Made by a program: the position numbers and the translations under genes. The notes under the pieces are model-generated. The model did no database searches. It was not told the DNA's origin and saw only the letters and a list, made by a program, of their open reading frames with translations. 21,110 nt of DNA from Zasmidium citrigriseum. Taxonomy: Eukaryota; Ascomycota; Dothideomycetes; Mycosphaerellales; Mycosphaerellaceae. Positions 1 to 9,422 of the stretch are shown one piece after another. Positions within the stretch are counted from its first letter, which is position 1; every line of letters begins with the position of its first letter. The stretch lies in the NCBI GenBank assembly GCA_002786025.1, contig NHNW01000125.1, positions 1 through 21,110 of the forward strand, in the 5' to 3' direction.

Positions 1-543
1 GGTAAGAGACGTACTATCTTCCCCTAGTATATATATTTCGATAGGGAGTCTAGAATTCTCGAGGTTACTAAAGCTAGTAACTAGGATAATCTTTCTCGTT
101 CCTATCGCGATATAGAACCTACTCCTTTAACTCCTTCTAGATATCCTATTCGCTATAGATTACCTCTATATCGATTCTCTACTACTATTTAACTCGATAG
201 GCTTAGCCTAGTAAGTAATACTTTAGTAGGGAGGTATAGATAGAATACTCCGGAGGTTTAGCTAGAATATATAAAGTAGTAGGATCTAAGCTAGTTTAAG
301 AAGATACGCGATAAGTAGAGAAACCGAGCTATAGAAGTCTTTAAGCGTAAGTAGAAGATCGTTAAGTAGTTAGAGCGAGAGGTATATAGTAAGAATAGCT
401 ACTTCGCTAATAACTACGACTAGTCTATTTAACCTACGCTAACTAAGGATTTTACTACTTCCGAGGACATCGATAAGGCGACTAAGAATACTAGAGGTAT
501 TATCTTATATAGATAAAGGGGATAGAATAGGCGGAATAGGTAA
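1..543 (+). pseudogene. C-terminal fragment of unrecognised ORF X (left copy)
   Basis: Frame 1 from the first base reads as about 170 to 180 codons, interrupted only by TAG/TAA that RIP can make from Gln or Trp codons. It is colinear with the C-terminal end of the X frame at 14434-14976 on the other strand. The protein is rich in Arg, Lys, Ser and Tyr. It contains a Pro/Tyr/Arg-rich stretch around residues 42 to 62 and ends in a Lys/Glu-rich helix-like segment. The true stop is uncertain because TAA or TAG occur in frame at 514, 523 and 541. Where the right copy keeps TG (for example near 14506 and 14486), this copy often has TA, so it has been hit harder. The N-terminal part lies outside the window. 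I do not recognise the family. Confidence 0.75.
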
Positions 544-1385
544 GAAATAGTTTATTAGCCTATAGGCTAGGAAATTATTAATTAGGGATTTAATAAAGGT
601 TTTATTTATTTTTTATAGGCTATAGGTTAAAAATTTACGATACGATTACTTTTTAGTTTATTACCTAGTATAAGGAATCTCTAGATCCTAGGAACTATAG
701 TAGCTCTATTAATATAATAATCCGTTAGTACGCTCGCGACTACTCTCTAGTAGTATAGCGATACTATTTTATCGTCTAGTAGGGAAGAAGAAAAGGTTTA
801 GAATAGAAGATTAGATACCTCTTATACTACGCTAGCGCGAGCGCGAGTAGGAAATACTAGCGGTAGCTACTATAGGTAGTTACCTTCGCGTGTAGGAAAG
901 GAGGTATCTAAGGGATAGATACCTAAGATAGGGTAGAGATATTAGCGAGTAATATTACTTCCTTTAACTTAGGGGTTCCTAGCCTAATTCTAATCTAGAG
1001 AAGTAGCCTATTACCTTATAGTAAGGGGTTTAAGATAAGATCTCTTATAGGTAGGCAATAGACTCTTTTATAATATATACTATATACTAAATTCGAATTA
1101 AAGCGTTCTACGAGAAGAAGATTATAGTTACGAGCCTCTTAAGTTAAGAGCCTAGTATTATCCCTTATTTAAGCCTTATTTCCTACCTTAATTACCTTCC
1201 CTTATTCCCTTACTTTAATCTTAGCGAGCCTTAAACTCCTCTTATTACTCCTTATTTAATTCCTTCCTTTAACGAGGCTATCGATATTCCTCCTTCGTAG
1301 GAGGATCTAGAAGTATCTTAGGCCTCGTAGCTAGTAAGAGAATAAGATTACTATTATATAGTTAGTATTACCCTCCTATACTAGT
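544..1385 (+). repeat. LTR-like non-coding 3' flank of element X (left copy)
   Basis: About 840 bp with no convincing reading frame lie between the end of the X frame and the abrupt inner end of the arm. A purine tract (AAAGGGGA, near 515-522) precedes it, as a polypurine tract would precede a 3' LTR. A GC-rich patch of repeated GCGCGAG-like units lies near 830-847, and the segment finishes with CCTCCTATACTAG. The same 840 bp follow the right copy of X (13593-14433). I found no second copy upstream of the right X, so an LTR identity is a guess. A plain 3' untranslated or terminal region of some other kind of element fits as well. Confidence 0.45.
551..575. repeat. 25-bp palindrome-containing repeat, copy 1
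   Basis: The 25-bp word carries a perfect 14-bp palindrome, TAGCCTATAGGCTA, at 556-569. It sits just past the end of the X frame and pairs with the copy at 14402-14426 as part of the inverted arms. A half-site, TATAGGCTATAGG, follows at 614-626, about 55 bp further on. Confidence 0.9.
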
Positions 1386-2678
1386 ATTACTACTAGAGGT
1401 ATTTAGGCGCGAAGGTTAGAGGTTATTAGTAAACTAGCTATATAGTCCCTTAGTATTATTCTTAACTTTAGACTAGCGAGAATAGATACGGGCGTCTTAC
1501 TAGCGAAGACGCTTCTTAAACTATTCGTTAGTAAGCTATAATTCGTCGTACTAGTTAGTAATAATATCTTTTAATTCGACGAATAGGCCCTCTTTTAGAG
1601 GATTACGCTCGGCCTTATCCTTATATAGGAGGATAGCGTTATACTTATCGAAGTCGATAAGGTAGTTAGTAAATAGGCGGTTACCCTACTTAAGGTTATT
1701 TATAGCTTTAAACGTAACGTTACGCTCGTTTAGATATCCGAATCTTAGCTAGAGTTACCGCTTAAAGTCGTTTATCGTCTTAAAATTAAAGTTAGTACGT
1801 ACGTCGTCTTTAGCGTAGAGGTAAGATACTATAAAGGTCTTCGTCTTCTCTAATATACGCGAGTAAGTATAGAAAAGCTTCTCCTATAACGAAGGGTACT
1901 AATTATAGTTAACGGTTATCTTAAAACTAAACTTAGCGAGCTAGGGGTATAGCTTATCTACTTTACCTATAAACGAAGCGATATCTATAATCTTCTCGGA
2001 CTTCTACTTATCCTAAAAACTACGATAGTCTAAGGTCTTAGTAGCCCTAACGTTAGCTAGATAGTTATATAGGTTAATAACCTAACGTTACGAGGTAATA
2101 AGCTCTTCTTATAATTAAAGAACCTTAGTATTAGCGTTACTTAGTTATAAGCGAAATTATTAAATCTCCTATTAGGCGCTAACTAACTAACTCTCTACGT
2201 TATTAAACTACTCTTAAATCTACTAGGTATTAGTATTAGTATCTATAAGCTCTTTCTCTACGTTAGCTCCCTATTAGATAGCCTCTACGCGCTCTTTCTC
2301 GAGATTATTAGCGAATCGCTCGTAGCTTTAGATTAGCTTATACGTATAACTCTACTATTCGTCTTTGCTACTAAGGTACTTCTAGAGTAATAAACGGAAC
2401 TCTATAAGGGTACTAGGTGCCTCTTTAATATTATACTACTACTTAGCTCGATTAGCGAGAGATAGGCGCGTAATTATATAAGGTAATAGCGTAGGCGAAG
2501 GATCTATAGTAATAGACTACTACTACTCGTAATTCGTTCGATTCGATATAAGGTTTAATATTTAGGGGTAGTATCGCTATACTAAGCTCTTTATAGAATA
2601 TAGATACGTAGGCGCTAGTACGATAGCGGATAGATCTAGCGATAATAGAGGTTACTAGCCTATTAGTAGACGCGCTAT
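1386..2678 (-). pseudogene. gag: Gypsy-type Gag (Gag-0), truncated by element X
   Basis: Read on the minus strand, this frame gives about 431 codons with no indel. Residues around 110-220 are a Glu/Gln/Leu-rich coiled coil. Next comes a motif like 'IASFIGKVDKLYPQLAKF', matching the start of the capsid-like domain in fungal Gypsy Gags. The capsid core follows, with 'FKRQLQLRFGYLNERN', 'LKQGNRLFTNYL' and 'AERNPLKEGL', the usual LRQGNRS..YL..F and ALxxGL signatures. The frame breaks exactly where the inverted-repeat arm begins, before any zinc knuckle or pol. The proposed start is an ATA (former ATG) at 2678 followed by Ala-Arg, but this is uncertain. The remainder of the element should lie beyond the inserted X copy, to the left of the window. 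It faces away from Gypsy-1 Gag, so the two belong to different elements. Confidence 0.85.
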
Positions 2679-2807
2679 ACTATTAGGAAATAAGTAGTAA
2701 GTAAATAATAACTAATAGCTAGCCTATATAATAGCATATAGAGAAGGAAGAAGTATTAATAAATACGAGACGAAAGGAAAGCTCTATAGTTACGTAACTA
2801 TAATAAG
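2679..2807. other. Short spacer between two divergent Gag genes
   Basis: Only about 130 to 190 bp separate the presumed starts of Gag-0 (minus) and Gypsy-1 Gag (plus). An LTR retrotransposon normally has an LTR, a primer-binding site and a leader upstream of gag, so this gap is too small for even one complete set and certainly for two. One surviving CA (near 2734) lies here. No primer-binding site can be recognised after RIP. Confidence 0.6.
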
Positions 2808-4080
2808 ATATATATAGTCGTAATTAGATCTACGCTAAGGCTATAAAGGAGCCTACGGATCCGTAATAATAACAACGATAGCGAAACGCCTAACTAAGAG
2901 CTCGATTGCCTTTAGTAAAAGTACGCTACCCTATAGCGAGATATAGAAGCTAGTACCTTACGAGTAGGTATCGCGAAACTTAAGCGCGCTATAGAGTAAC
3001 TCTCTACGAACCCGACTCTAGACCTAGATAGGTTAGACGATAGAGACGACGACGATAATAACGATAATAATAACGACGTAAGTTAGACGCTACTATAATA
3101 ATAGTAAGACGAGAGTCCTCTCCTCTATAGACGCGAACCCTCTACTATCCTATCCTTTATAGGAGAAGAGCTAGTTACCTTCGTAGGCGGGGCGCGTCCG
3201 AAGCTTAAGAAGCCCGTATTCTATAAGGCTACGTCTATTAAGGAAGCTAGACTATTCCTTCGAGATTTAGACCTAATCTTTAGCCTATTAGGGCGAATAT
3301 ATAGTATAAATAAGGTAAAGACGCTATATAGTATTATATACCTCGTACGCGAAACGAGTAAGTAATAGTATATAAATTATAATATTAAGGAGCTTAACTA
3401 AGGATACTTATACGCTAACTTTAAGATATAGTATCTTAACGTAGTTAGAGACCTAGTAAACTATATACTTACTATTACTCTTAAGTATAAGTAATACTAT
3501 TAGCGTTAGAATTAGGATATTAAATAATTCGTATCTAAATTAAATATCCTTAAGGATTAACTTAGAGACTACCTCGAGCCGTAGAAGGTATACTATCTTC
3601 TTATAAAGCTTAATCCGAACCTTCGTAGTACTATTATTAAGTACTACGAGATTCCGAAGCGACGATACGAACTTATTACACTAGCGACTCGTATTAAAAC
3701 TACTAATAAACTAATCTCTAGGAATAAGCGAGGTCGTAAAGGCGATAATTATAAGAAGAAGTTAGGTAGCTATAGCGCTAATAGCGAAGGTCGAAAGCCT
3801 AAGCGCTATAAGCGTAGCGATAGCGAAGCCTAATTAGAGAAGAAGAAAGATAAAACGAAGACGAATAAGGAGTACCTTACTACTATCGAGTACTATAATT
3901 ACTATAAGAAGGGATACTACTCGATATCGTACCCTAAACCTAAGGACGAATTATAGTTAATATATAGGATTAGCGACGACAAAGCGGTAAAGAAGCTAGG
4001 AAAAGCTAAGGGCTAGCGTAAGAGTTATACCTAAGCCTAGATCCTCTTCTAGTCGACTCTTAGCCTATTTAACGCCTACG
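2808..4080 (+). pseudogene. gag: Gypsy-1 Gag with CCHC zinc knuckle
   Basis: The frame (codons starting at multiples of 3) stays open, apart from TAG/TAA, from about 2760 to beyond 4050. An N-terminal helical part is followed by an Asp/Asn-rich run (about 3034-3084). The capsid-like domain starts near 3180 with 'FVGGARPKLKKP' and continues through 'EARLFLRDLDLIFSLLGR' to 'KRRYELITLATRI'. A basic linker leads to a CX2CX4HX4C knuckle at 3891-3932, whose four ligands (codons at 3891, 3900, 3915 and 3930) are all now Tyr, as RIP makes from TGY and CAY. The start is unknown: ATA codons at 2808 and 2814 are candidates for a lost ATG. Pol continues in the -1 frame from about 4019, so Gag and Pol overlap. 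Gag normally forms the virus-like particle and binds RNA. Confidence 0.85.
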
Positions 4081-7000
4081 AGGTAAAGTTAACGCGCTAA
4101 TTAGGAAAACGTTTATTAAATATATCCTTAATAACGTAGCGGATATTAATATTATCCCTATACGATTCGCCCTTAAAGCGAAGCTACCTCGCTAGAGATA
4201 GGCTAATCTTCTAAAAGTAGACTCCTTCTAAGGTAACTAGAGTTACTACTATAGAGCGTATAGCGTATACGTACGCCTTATAGACTCCGCGGGTATAGAA
4301 CGTACTATAACTATAACCTTCTATACTTTTAATATAAAGGATAATACGATAATTCTAGGAAGACTATAGAGGTTCTAGAATACTATAATAGTCGATAGCG
4401 CGATAGATACGTAGCGCTATAGAGACGTACCTAAGGATTAGGCGATCTCCTTATAAGAGGTATAGGAATTCTTTAATAATATTAAAGATAAAGAACGAGT
4501 CTATATAGTAATAATTTATCTACTCGTAGAAGCGAATAGTAATAAGGAGCTACTAGAGGAGTTTAAGGAGTTCTAGGACCTCTTTAACTACGATACGTAG
4601 TTAGTACGTAAGGTCTCTACTAGATACGCCTATACGATCGATTTAGAGCTAAGTAAGAAGCCTCTATTTAAGCCTCTCTATTAATATTCCTAGGTAGAGC
4701 TAGAAGCCCTAAGGGAATATCTAGAGAAGGTAATAAAGAATAGGTAGATTAGGCGAAGTATAAGCGAAGCGAGTACGCCGATTCTATTAATTCTAAAAAA
4801 GAATAGGAAATTGCGTCTCTATATCGACTATCGAGGATTAAACGAAATTACTATTAAGAATTATTATCTACTACCCCTTATTAGCGAGACGCTAGATAGA
4901 CTTATAGGTACTAAATAGTTTACGACCCTTAACCTTACGAACGCCTATTACTATATCTCTATTAAGAAGGGCGATAAGTAGAAGACGGCGTTTCGTACGT
5001 AATATAGCTACTACGAGTATTTAGTTATACCTTTTAGGCTTACTAACGTACTCGCGACTTTTTAAGCCTATATTAATAGTACCCTCTTAGGCCTAATTAA
5101 TACTATTTATATTATATATTTAGACGATATCCTTATATATAGTAAGATACGCGAAAAGTATATAAGATATATATAAACCGTTATATAGAGGCTATATAAG
5201 TACGCCCTCTATATATAACGTTTAAAGTACTCGTTCTTCTAAAAATTAGTCGAGTTTCTTAGATTTATCGTAACTCTAGGTAGAGTCTCGATAGATAAAC
5301 GTAGGGTTAACGTAATCGAGGACTAGCTAATACTAAAGAGTTTTTACGAGGTATAGTAGTTCCTCGGATTCGCTAACTTCTATTAGAGATTTATTTAATA
5401 GTACTCGAAAATTATTAGTCTATTAATAGGCCTTTTAAAAGGATCGAAGAATAGTCGAAAGAGTAGCCCTCTTATATAGACTAATAGCGAAGACTAAGCG
5501 TTTCGTAGTCTTAAGTAAAGGTTTACTAAGGCTCCTATTCTTTAATATTTTAATCCTAGCCTACCCCTATAAGTTAAAACTAACGCGAGTACGTTTACCC
5601 TAGGAGGTATACTCTCGTAGCTTTTTAAGGATTAATAGTATCCTATTACCTACTAGTCGAGGAAAATATCCTCTACTAAATATAACTACGAAACCTATAA
5701 CTAGGAGCTACTAGTAGTTATTAAAGTATTTAAGTAGTAGAGACTATACCTCGAAGGCGCTTCGTATATAATCCGCGTAATCGTCGATTATACGAATCTT
5801 AAGGGATTTATAAAAGTTAAGTAACTTAACGGTTAATAAGCTTAATAGGCGATATTTCTCGTACTATACGACTTCGTTATTAAGTATTACGCTAGAACGA
5901 AGAACCTAGCTAATACGCCGTCGAGACGACTAGACTACGTAGAAGAGACGTAATATATAAATTACCTTCTTCCTAGCCTTTAGATAAAGCTAGAAGCGTA
6001 GTCTTTACTAGAGAAAAACTATAACCTAGGTATAAAGCGAGTAGCTTTAATATACTAAAGGCTATATAAAGGATCGTTATAGCGGGATAGGTCTCGTAAG
6101 GCTATTACCTATAAGTCTCTTAAGCTTCCTATACGAGTCGTAACTACTATAGTAGAAGCTAAGAACTCGTACGAGAATCTATTAGAGATAATTCTTATAG
6201 TAATTTAGGTATTATAGGAGTATAATTCCGAAGTATAGGAGCTCTATAAGAAAGTCTAGCGGGGCGCTAGCGAGACGACTAGGTTAATATAGCGAGAAGA
6301 CTATAACCTAGGCGAGTTATTAGGGACGCCTAAGTACTCGATCGTTAATAGTATACTATATAAGAATAGTCTCGTATACGTACCTAATAATAGAGTATTA
6401 GTTACGTAGTTATTATATATATACTATAACTATCCTTTAGCTAGGTATTTTAGTAAAGTAAAGATATAGGCGTTACTTATACGAAAATACTAGTAGCTAG
6501 ATATCTCTAAGGATATCGCCTAATATTATTAAGTCTACGAGATTTATTAGAGAACGAAGGCGAGACGCTATCGTCTCTATAGCGAATTAGCCTCTCTACC
6601 TTTCCCTAACGGCCTCTAGTAAGAATTAACGATAGACTTTATTACGGATTTACTACTAAGTATACTTAATAGTATTATCTACGATATAATCCTCGTAGTT
6701 ATAGATAGGTATAGTAAGATATACTATTATATTCTAGTTAATAAGACGATCGACGCTATATACCTCGCGTAGGTTCTAAGTACTAAAATCGTAAGACGAT
6801 TTAGTATACTAAATAGTATTATCTCTAATAGAGGCTCTATCTTTACTAGCGAGTACTAGATAGAGTTCTACTTCGAAACGCGTATAACTCGTAAGCTAAG
6901 TATAGCCTTCTACCCTTAGATAGACGGTTAGATAGAGCGTACTAATTAGAGCCTTAAATAGTACCTTCGTATATTTTATACTAAATTATAGTAAGACTAG

Positions 7001-7740
7001 GCTAGTTTACTAGTATATACGGAATTTACGTATAATATAAGCGAGTACGCTACGTTACGTATAAGCCCCTTTATAGCTACGAATAGCTAGAATCCTTCTA
7101 TCTATCTAGCTCTAATACTAGGATCTTAGGACGAGCTCCCTTTAGGGGAGATACTAGCTACGAAAGATATAGTAAAAGTATTACGAGAACGATACGAGAC
7201 GCTATAGTAACGATAGCGATACGTATCTAAGACCTAAGCTAAGTACTATAATAAACGCTATAAGGACTAGAGCTTTAAGGTAGGCGAGTAGGTACTCCTA
7301 TCTACGAAGAACTTAAAATTAAAGGTACTAAAGAAGAAGCTAGCTACGAAGTACTTAGGCCTATACCGTATTATTAGATAAGTTAGCGCGTAGGCGTACC
7401 GCCTAGTACTACCTTCGAACTTTAAGATCTATAATATCTTCTATATCTCTCTACTAGAACCTTAGTATAGAAATACTACTAGCGAGACGTAGAAGAATAA
7501 TATACTTCTCGCTAATAAGGAGAATAAGTAGGAAGTCGAGAAGGTTCTTAATTAAAGAAGAAAGAAGAAGAAGACTTAATATTTAGTATAGTAGTATAGG
7601 TAGCTAGAGGAATATAATAGCTAGGAACCTACTAAGTATCTTAAGAACTTAAAGGAAAAGCTCGAAGCTTTCGAGAAGACTACGAAGCGAAGGTAAAGGT
7701 AAAAAGAAGGAAATTAAGAAAGATTAAAGTTATAAAGAAG
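4019..7740 (+). pseudogene. pol: Gypsy-1 Pol polyprotein with C-terminal chromodomain
   Basis: This is one frame of about 1,240 codons. A retropepsin-like region covers 4100-4390 ('VADINIIP' at about 4136; 'ILGR' near 4350), and its catalytic Asp appears to be Asn. Reverse transcriptase covers about 4780-5330. Motif A now reads LNLT, with Asp changed to Asn at 4931, while motif C YLDD at 5117-5128 is intact. RNase H covers about 5570-5950. Integrase runs from about 6350 to 7100, with the HHCC finger turned to Tyr. Its catalytic triad is Asp 6635, Asn (was Asp) 6827 and Glu 6935, giving the D-x35-E spacing. A chromodomain at 7532-7675 starts 'EVEKVLNQRRKKKKTQYLV' and ends in the typical EP..YL pattern. 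Chromodomains steer integration to methylated-histone heterochromatin in this clade. The exact stop is uncertain. Confidence 0.93.
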
Positions 7741-8600
7741 CTTTTATTATAGATCTCTAAAGGGACCGCCTAAAGCGTAGAGTAAGCGCTACGAAGGTAG
7801 AACGTAAGGATAAAGTAACTATCTACTCTTCGCCTATAGCCTTATTAATAGCCTTAATAGCCTCCTCTCCTACTATATAGCTAGTAAGCTATAAATAAAT
7901 TAGTATAAGTCTCGACTACGAATCGATAATAAAAGACCTACTTAACGAATACTAGTAGTAATTCCCCGAAGGGACTAAGCGATAGACTCGATAGCCTCGC
8001 TATCGATAGTAGTAGAAGTAGTAGTAGTAGTAGGCTTACGCTTTACCTACGAACGAGACAAAGTCTTCTTAAAGGCCTAAACGGCCTACGTAATACTCGC
8101 GGTACTTATAGCGACTATTACCTTATTAGTATACGAAACGAAAGATTAACGAAGGTAAAAGAAATATACTAACTACCTAACTATAAACTAGCTTATTACT
8201 AGTATTCTCTAAAGTACGATCCTCTATAACTATAGCCTTATAAGCGATACGAGCGCTCTCTACTATAGTAAAAGCCTTACGAACTACTAGCGAAATAACC
8301 TCTACGTACTTATACTTAACGCCCTTATAGCGCTAGTACTTACTCGGCGTATCGCTAAACTCTACGTTATAAGTATAGTTCTTAGGCGTACTATCTACGA
8401 AGGTATTAGTTAAAAATTAACTTTAAAGGTAGTAAAGAAAAATTACTAGCTTAAAGGTAACTTAAATACTAAGCGTAGGTAAGGATAGCTAGAACGTAAG
8501 CGCGAGCGGGAACGCTAGAAGACGTAGGGATACTATAGGCTTAACGAGTACGCGCTATAATAGTATATTTAAAGTTTTTAAAGTTCTTATATATATAAAG
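7741..8600. other. Gene-free region after Gypsy-1 (probable 3' UTR or LTR)
   Basis: No recognisable gene. A TAG-repeat tract (about 8006-8033) was probably a CAG/TAG-type microsatellite before RIP. A small hairpin precedes it (CGATAG/CTATCG, 7989-8005). On the minus strand, a frame from about 8430 down to 8100 is open apart from RIP-type stops and gives a plausible composition, but it has no domain I know and sits where a 3' LTR would be expected. I therefore leave it unannotated as a gene. A single CA survives near 8059. Confidence 0.5.
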
Positions 8601-8607
8601 TATATAG

Positions 8608-8632
8608 TATCGAGTATAAAGAGTACTCGATA
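8608..8632. repeat. Hairpin, 9-bp perfect stem, 7-nt loop
   Basis: TATCGAGTA (8608-8616) pairs with TACTCGATA (8624-8632) around a 7-base loop. It lies directly after an AT-rich stretch and is followed 6 bp later by a second hairpin. Tandem hairpins of this kind may mark an LTR end or a polyadenylation region. Confidence 0.6.
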
Positions 8633-8638
8633 TACTAG

Positions 8639-8668
8639 CTAGTCGTACCTAGAGTTTTATACGACTAG
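8639..8668. repeat. Hairpin, 9-bp perfect stem, 12-nt loop
   Basis: CTAGTCGTA (8639-8647) pairs with TACGACTAG (8660-8668). The stem includes CG steps, so it is not simply a by-product of TA enrichment. Confidence 0.6.
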
Positions 8669-8908
8669 TTACTACGCGGTAAGCTATATAGTAACGCTAG
8701 TCTTCGACTAAGAAACGAATTAGGAAGGTACGCTTTTTATATACGATTCTCGAAGAACTTACTACTAGGCTATTAATCTAGTACTAGTAATTAGACGGCT
8801 AGTTCTTTTTATTAATATACCTTTAGTCGTATAACCTACGTAGGCGTAACGATATCGATTTAATCGATTAGGTTTAATTCCCTATAAATTTAGTAGTATT
8901 TTATACTA

Positions 8909-8937
8909 AAAGGAGCGTTACTATACTTCGCTCCTTT
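8909..8937. repeat. Hairpin, 9-bp GC-containing stem
   Basis: AAAGGAGCG (8909-8917) pairs with CGCTCCTTT (8929-8937) around an 11-base loop. It is the strongest stem in the gene-free stretch. It has no CA or TG on either strand, so RIP could not have altered it. Confidence 0.65.
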
Positions 8938-9308
8938 AATAGACCCTCGTTTTAAGTATAACGCTTACCTAGATACCCCTCCCTAGTAACTATATCGAAT
9001 CTTCTAGAACCTAGATAGTAATAGTAGTTTCGAGCTATAATTTAACGACTTTTTATATAGTTTTCGAATAAGCTAAGGGTAGCTTATATTAAGGGAGAGG
9101 TAATTATAAAGGTAGGATTAGGAGGTAAGGTTAGAAGCCTAGTCTTAGTAGCTAGGTTAGTAGATCTAACTAGCTAGAGAAAAGAGGTTAGGCGTAATAC
9201 CTATATTTTATAGGGGTTATATACCTTAGAATAGGGAATAGAAATAGAGAGCTATAGATCCTAGTATATTAGATCCCCGTAGGTCTAGTATAATAGAGAT
9301 TTAAATAA

Positions 9309-9324
9309 GAGACGTATACGTCTC
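9309..9324. repeat. 16-bp perfect palindrome
   Basis: GAGACGTATACGTCTC is self-complementary across all 16 bases. It lies about 110 bp upstream of the Gypsy-2 Gag frame, in the presumed leader. Confidence 0.7.
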
Positions 9325-9422
9325 GAGTAAAAGGTAGAAATTAGTTTATCTTCTAACCCTTAGTTTAGTCGAGAGCGTTCTATATACTATAATATACCCT
9401 TTAAGTAGATAGCTACTCGATT

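Larger units (their letters stand above)
1..1385. repeat. Left arm of a 1.38-kb inverted repeat
   Basis: The first bases are the reverse complement of the sequence ending at 14976. The match runs inward without interruption to 1385, opposite 13593, with only about one base of length difference. By eye the arms agree at roughly nine bases in ten or better. Many differences are C/T or G/A, and many are paired CG-versus-TA swaps. The window edge cuts the outer end, so the repeat probably extends to the left. The inner end lies inside a Gag reading frame on the minus strand (1386-2678), while the other arm ends inside an integrase frame. That pattern is expected for the terminus of an inserted element rather than for a chance duplication. 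Confidence 0.95.
2808..7740 (+). mobile_element. Gypsy-1, chromovirus-type LTR retrotransposon (RIP-inactivated)
   Basis: Gag, protease, reverse transcriptase, RNase H, integrase and chromodomain follow each other in the canonical Ty3/Gypsy order on the plus strand. The internal region is complete. No 5' LTR fits between this element and the divergent Gag-0, and no direct-repeat partner for a 3' LTR could be matched, so the outer borders are unknown. Reading frames are intact apart from RIP-made stops, which means decay has been almost purely by transitions. Confidence 0.88.
8601..9422. other. Gene-free region before Gypsy-2 (probable 5' LTR and leader)
   Basis: About 820 bp upstream of the Gypsy-2 Gag frame show no coding pattern. 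They hold at least three perfect hairpins (8608-8632, 8639-8668, 8909-8937) and a 16-bp palindrome (9309-9324). A TATA-rich, A-rich stretch lies near 8575-8610. The position fits an LTR plus leader, but the matching 3' LTR of Gypsy-2 has been lost, so the borders cannot be set. No primer-binding site is recognisable. Confidence 0.4.

Noticed and set aside
8006..8033. CRISPR-like or regulatory triplet array
   Set aside because: It is a simple TAG microsatellite with no spacers, most likely a triplet repeat altered by RIP.
7900..8430. A minus-strand gene after Gypsy-1
   Set aside because: The frame is fairly open apart from RIP-type stops, but it has no recognisable domain, other frames are about as open, and the place fits an LTR or 3' UTR.
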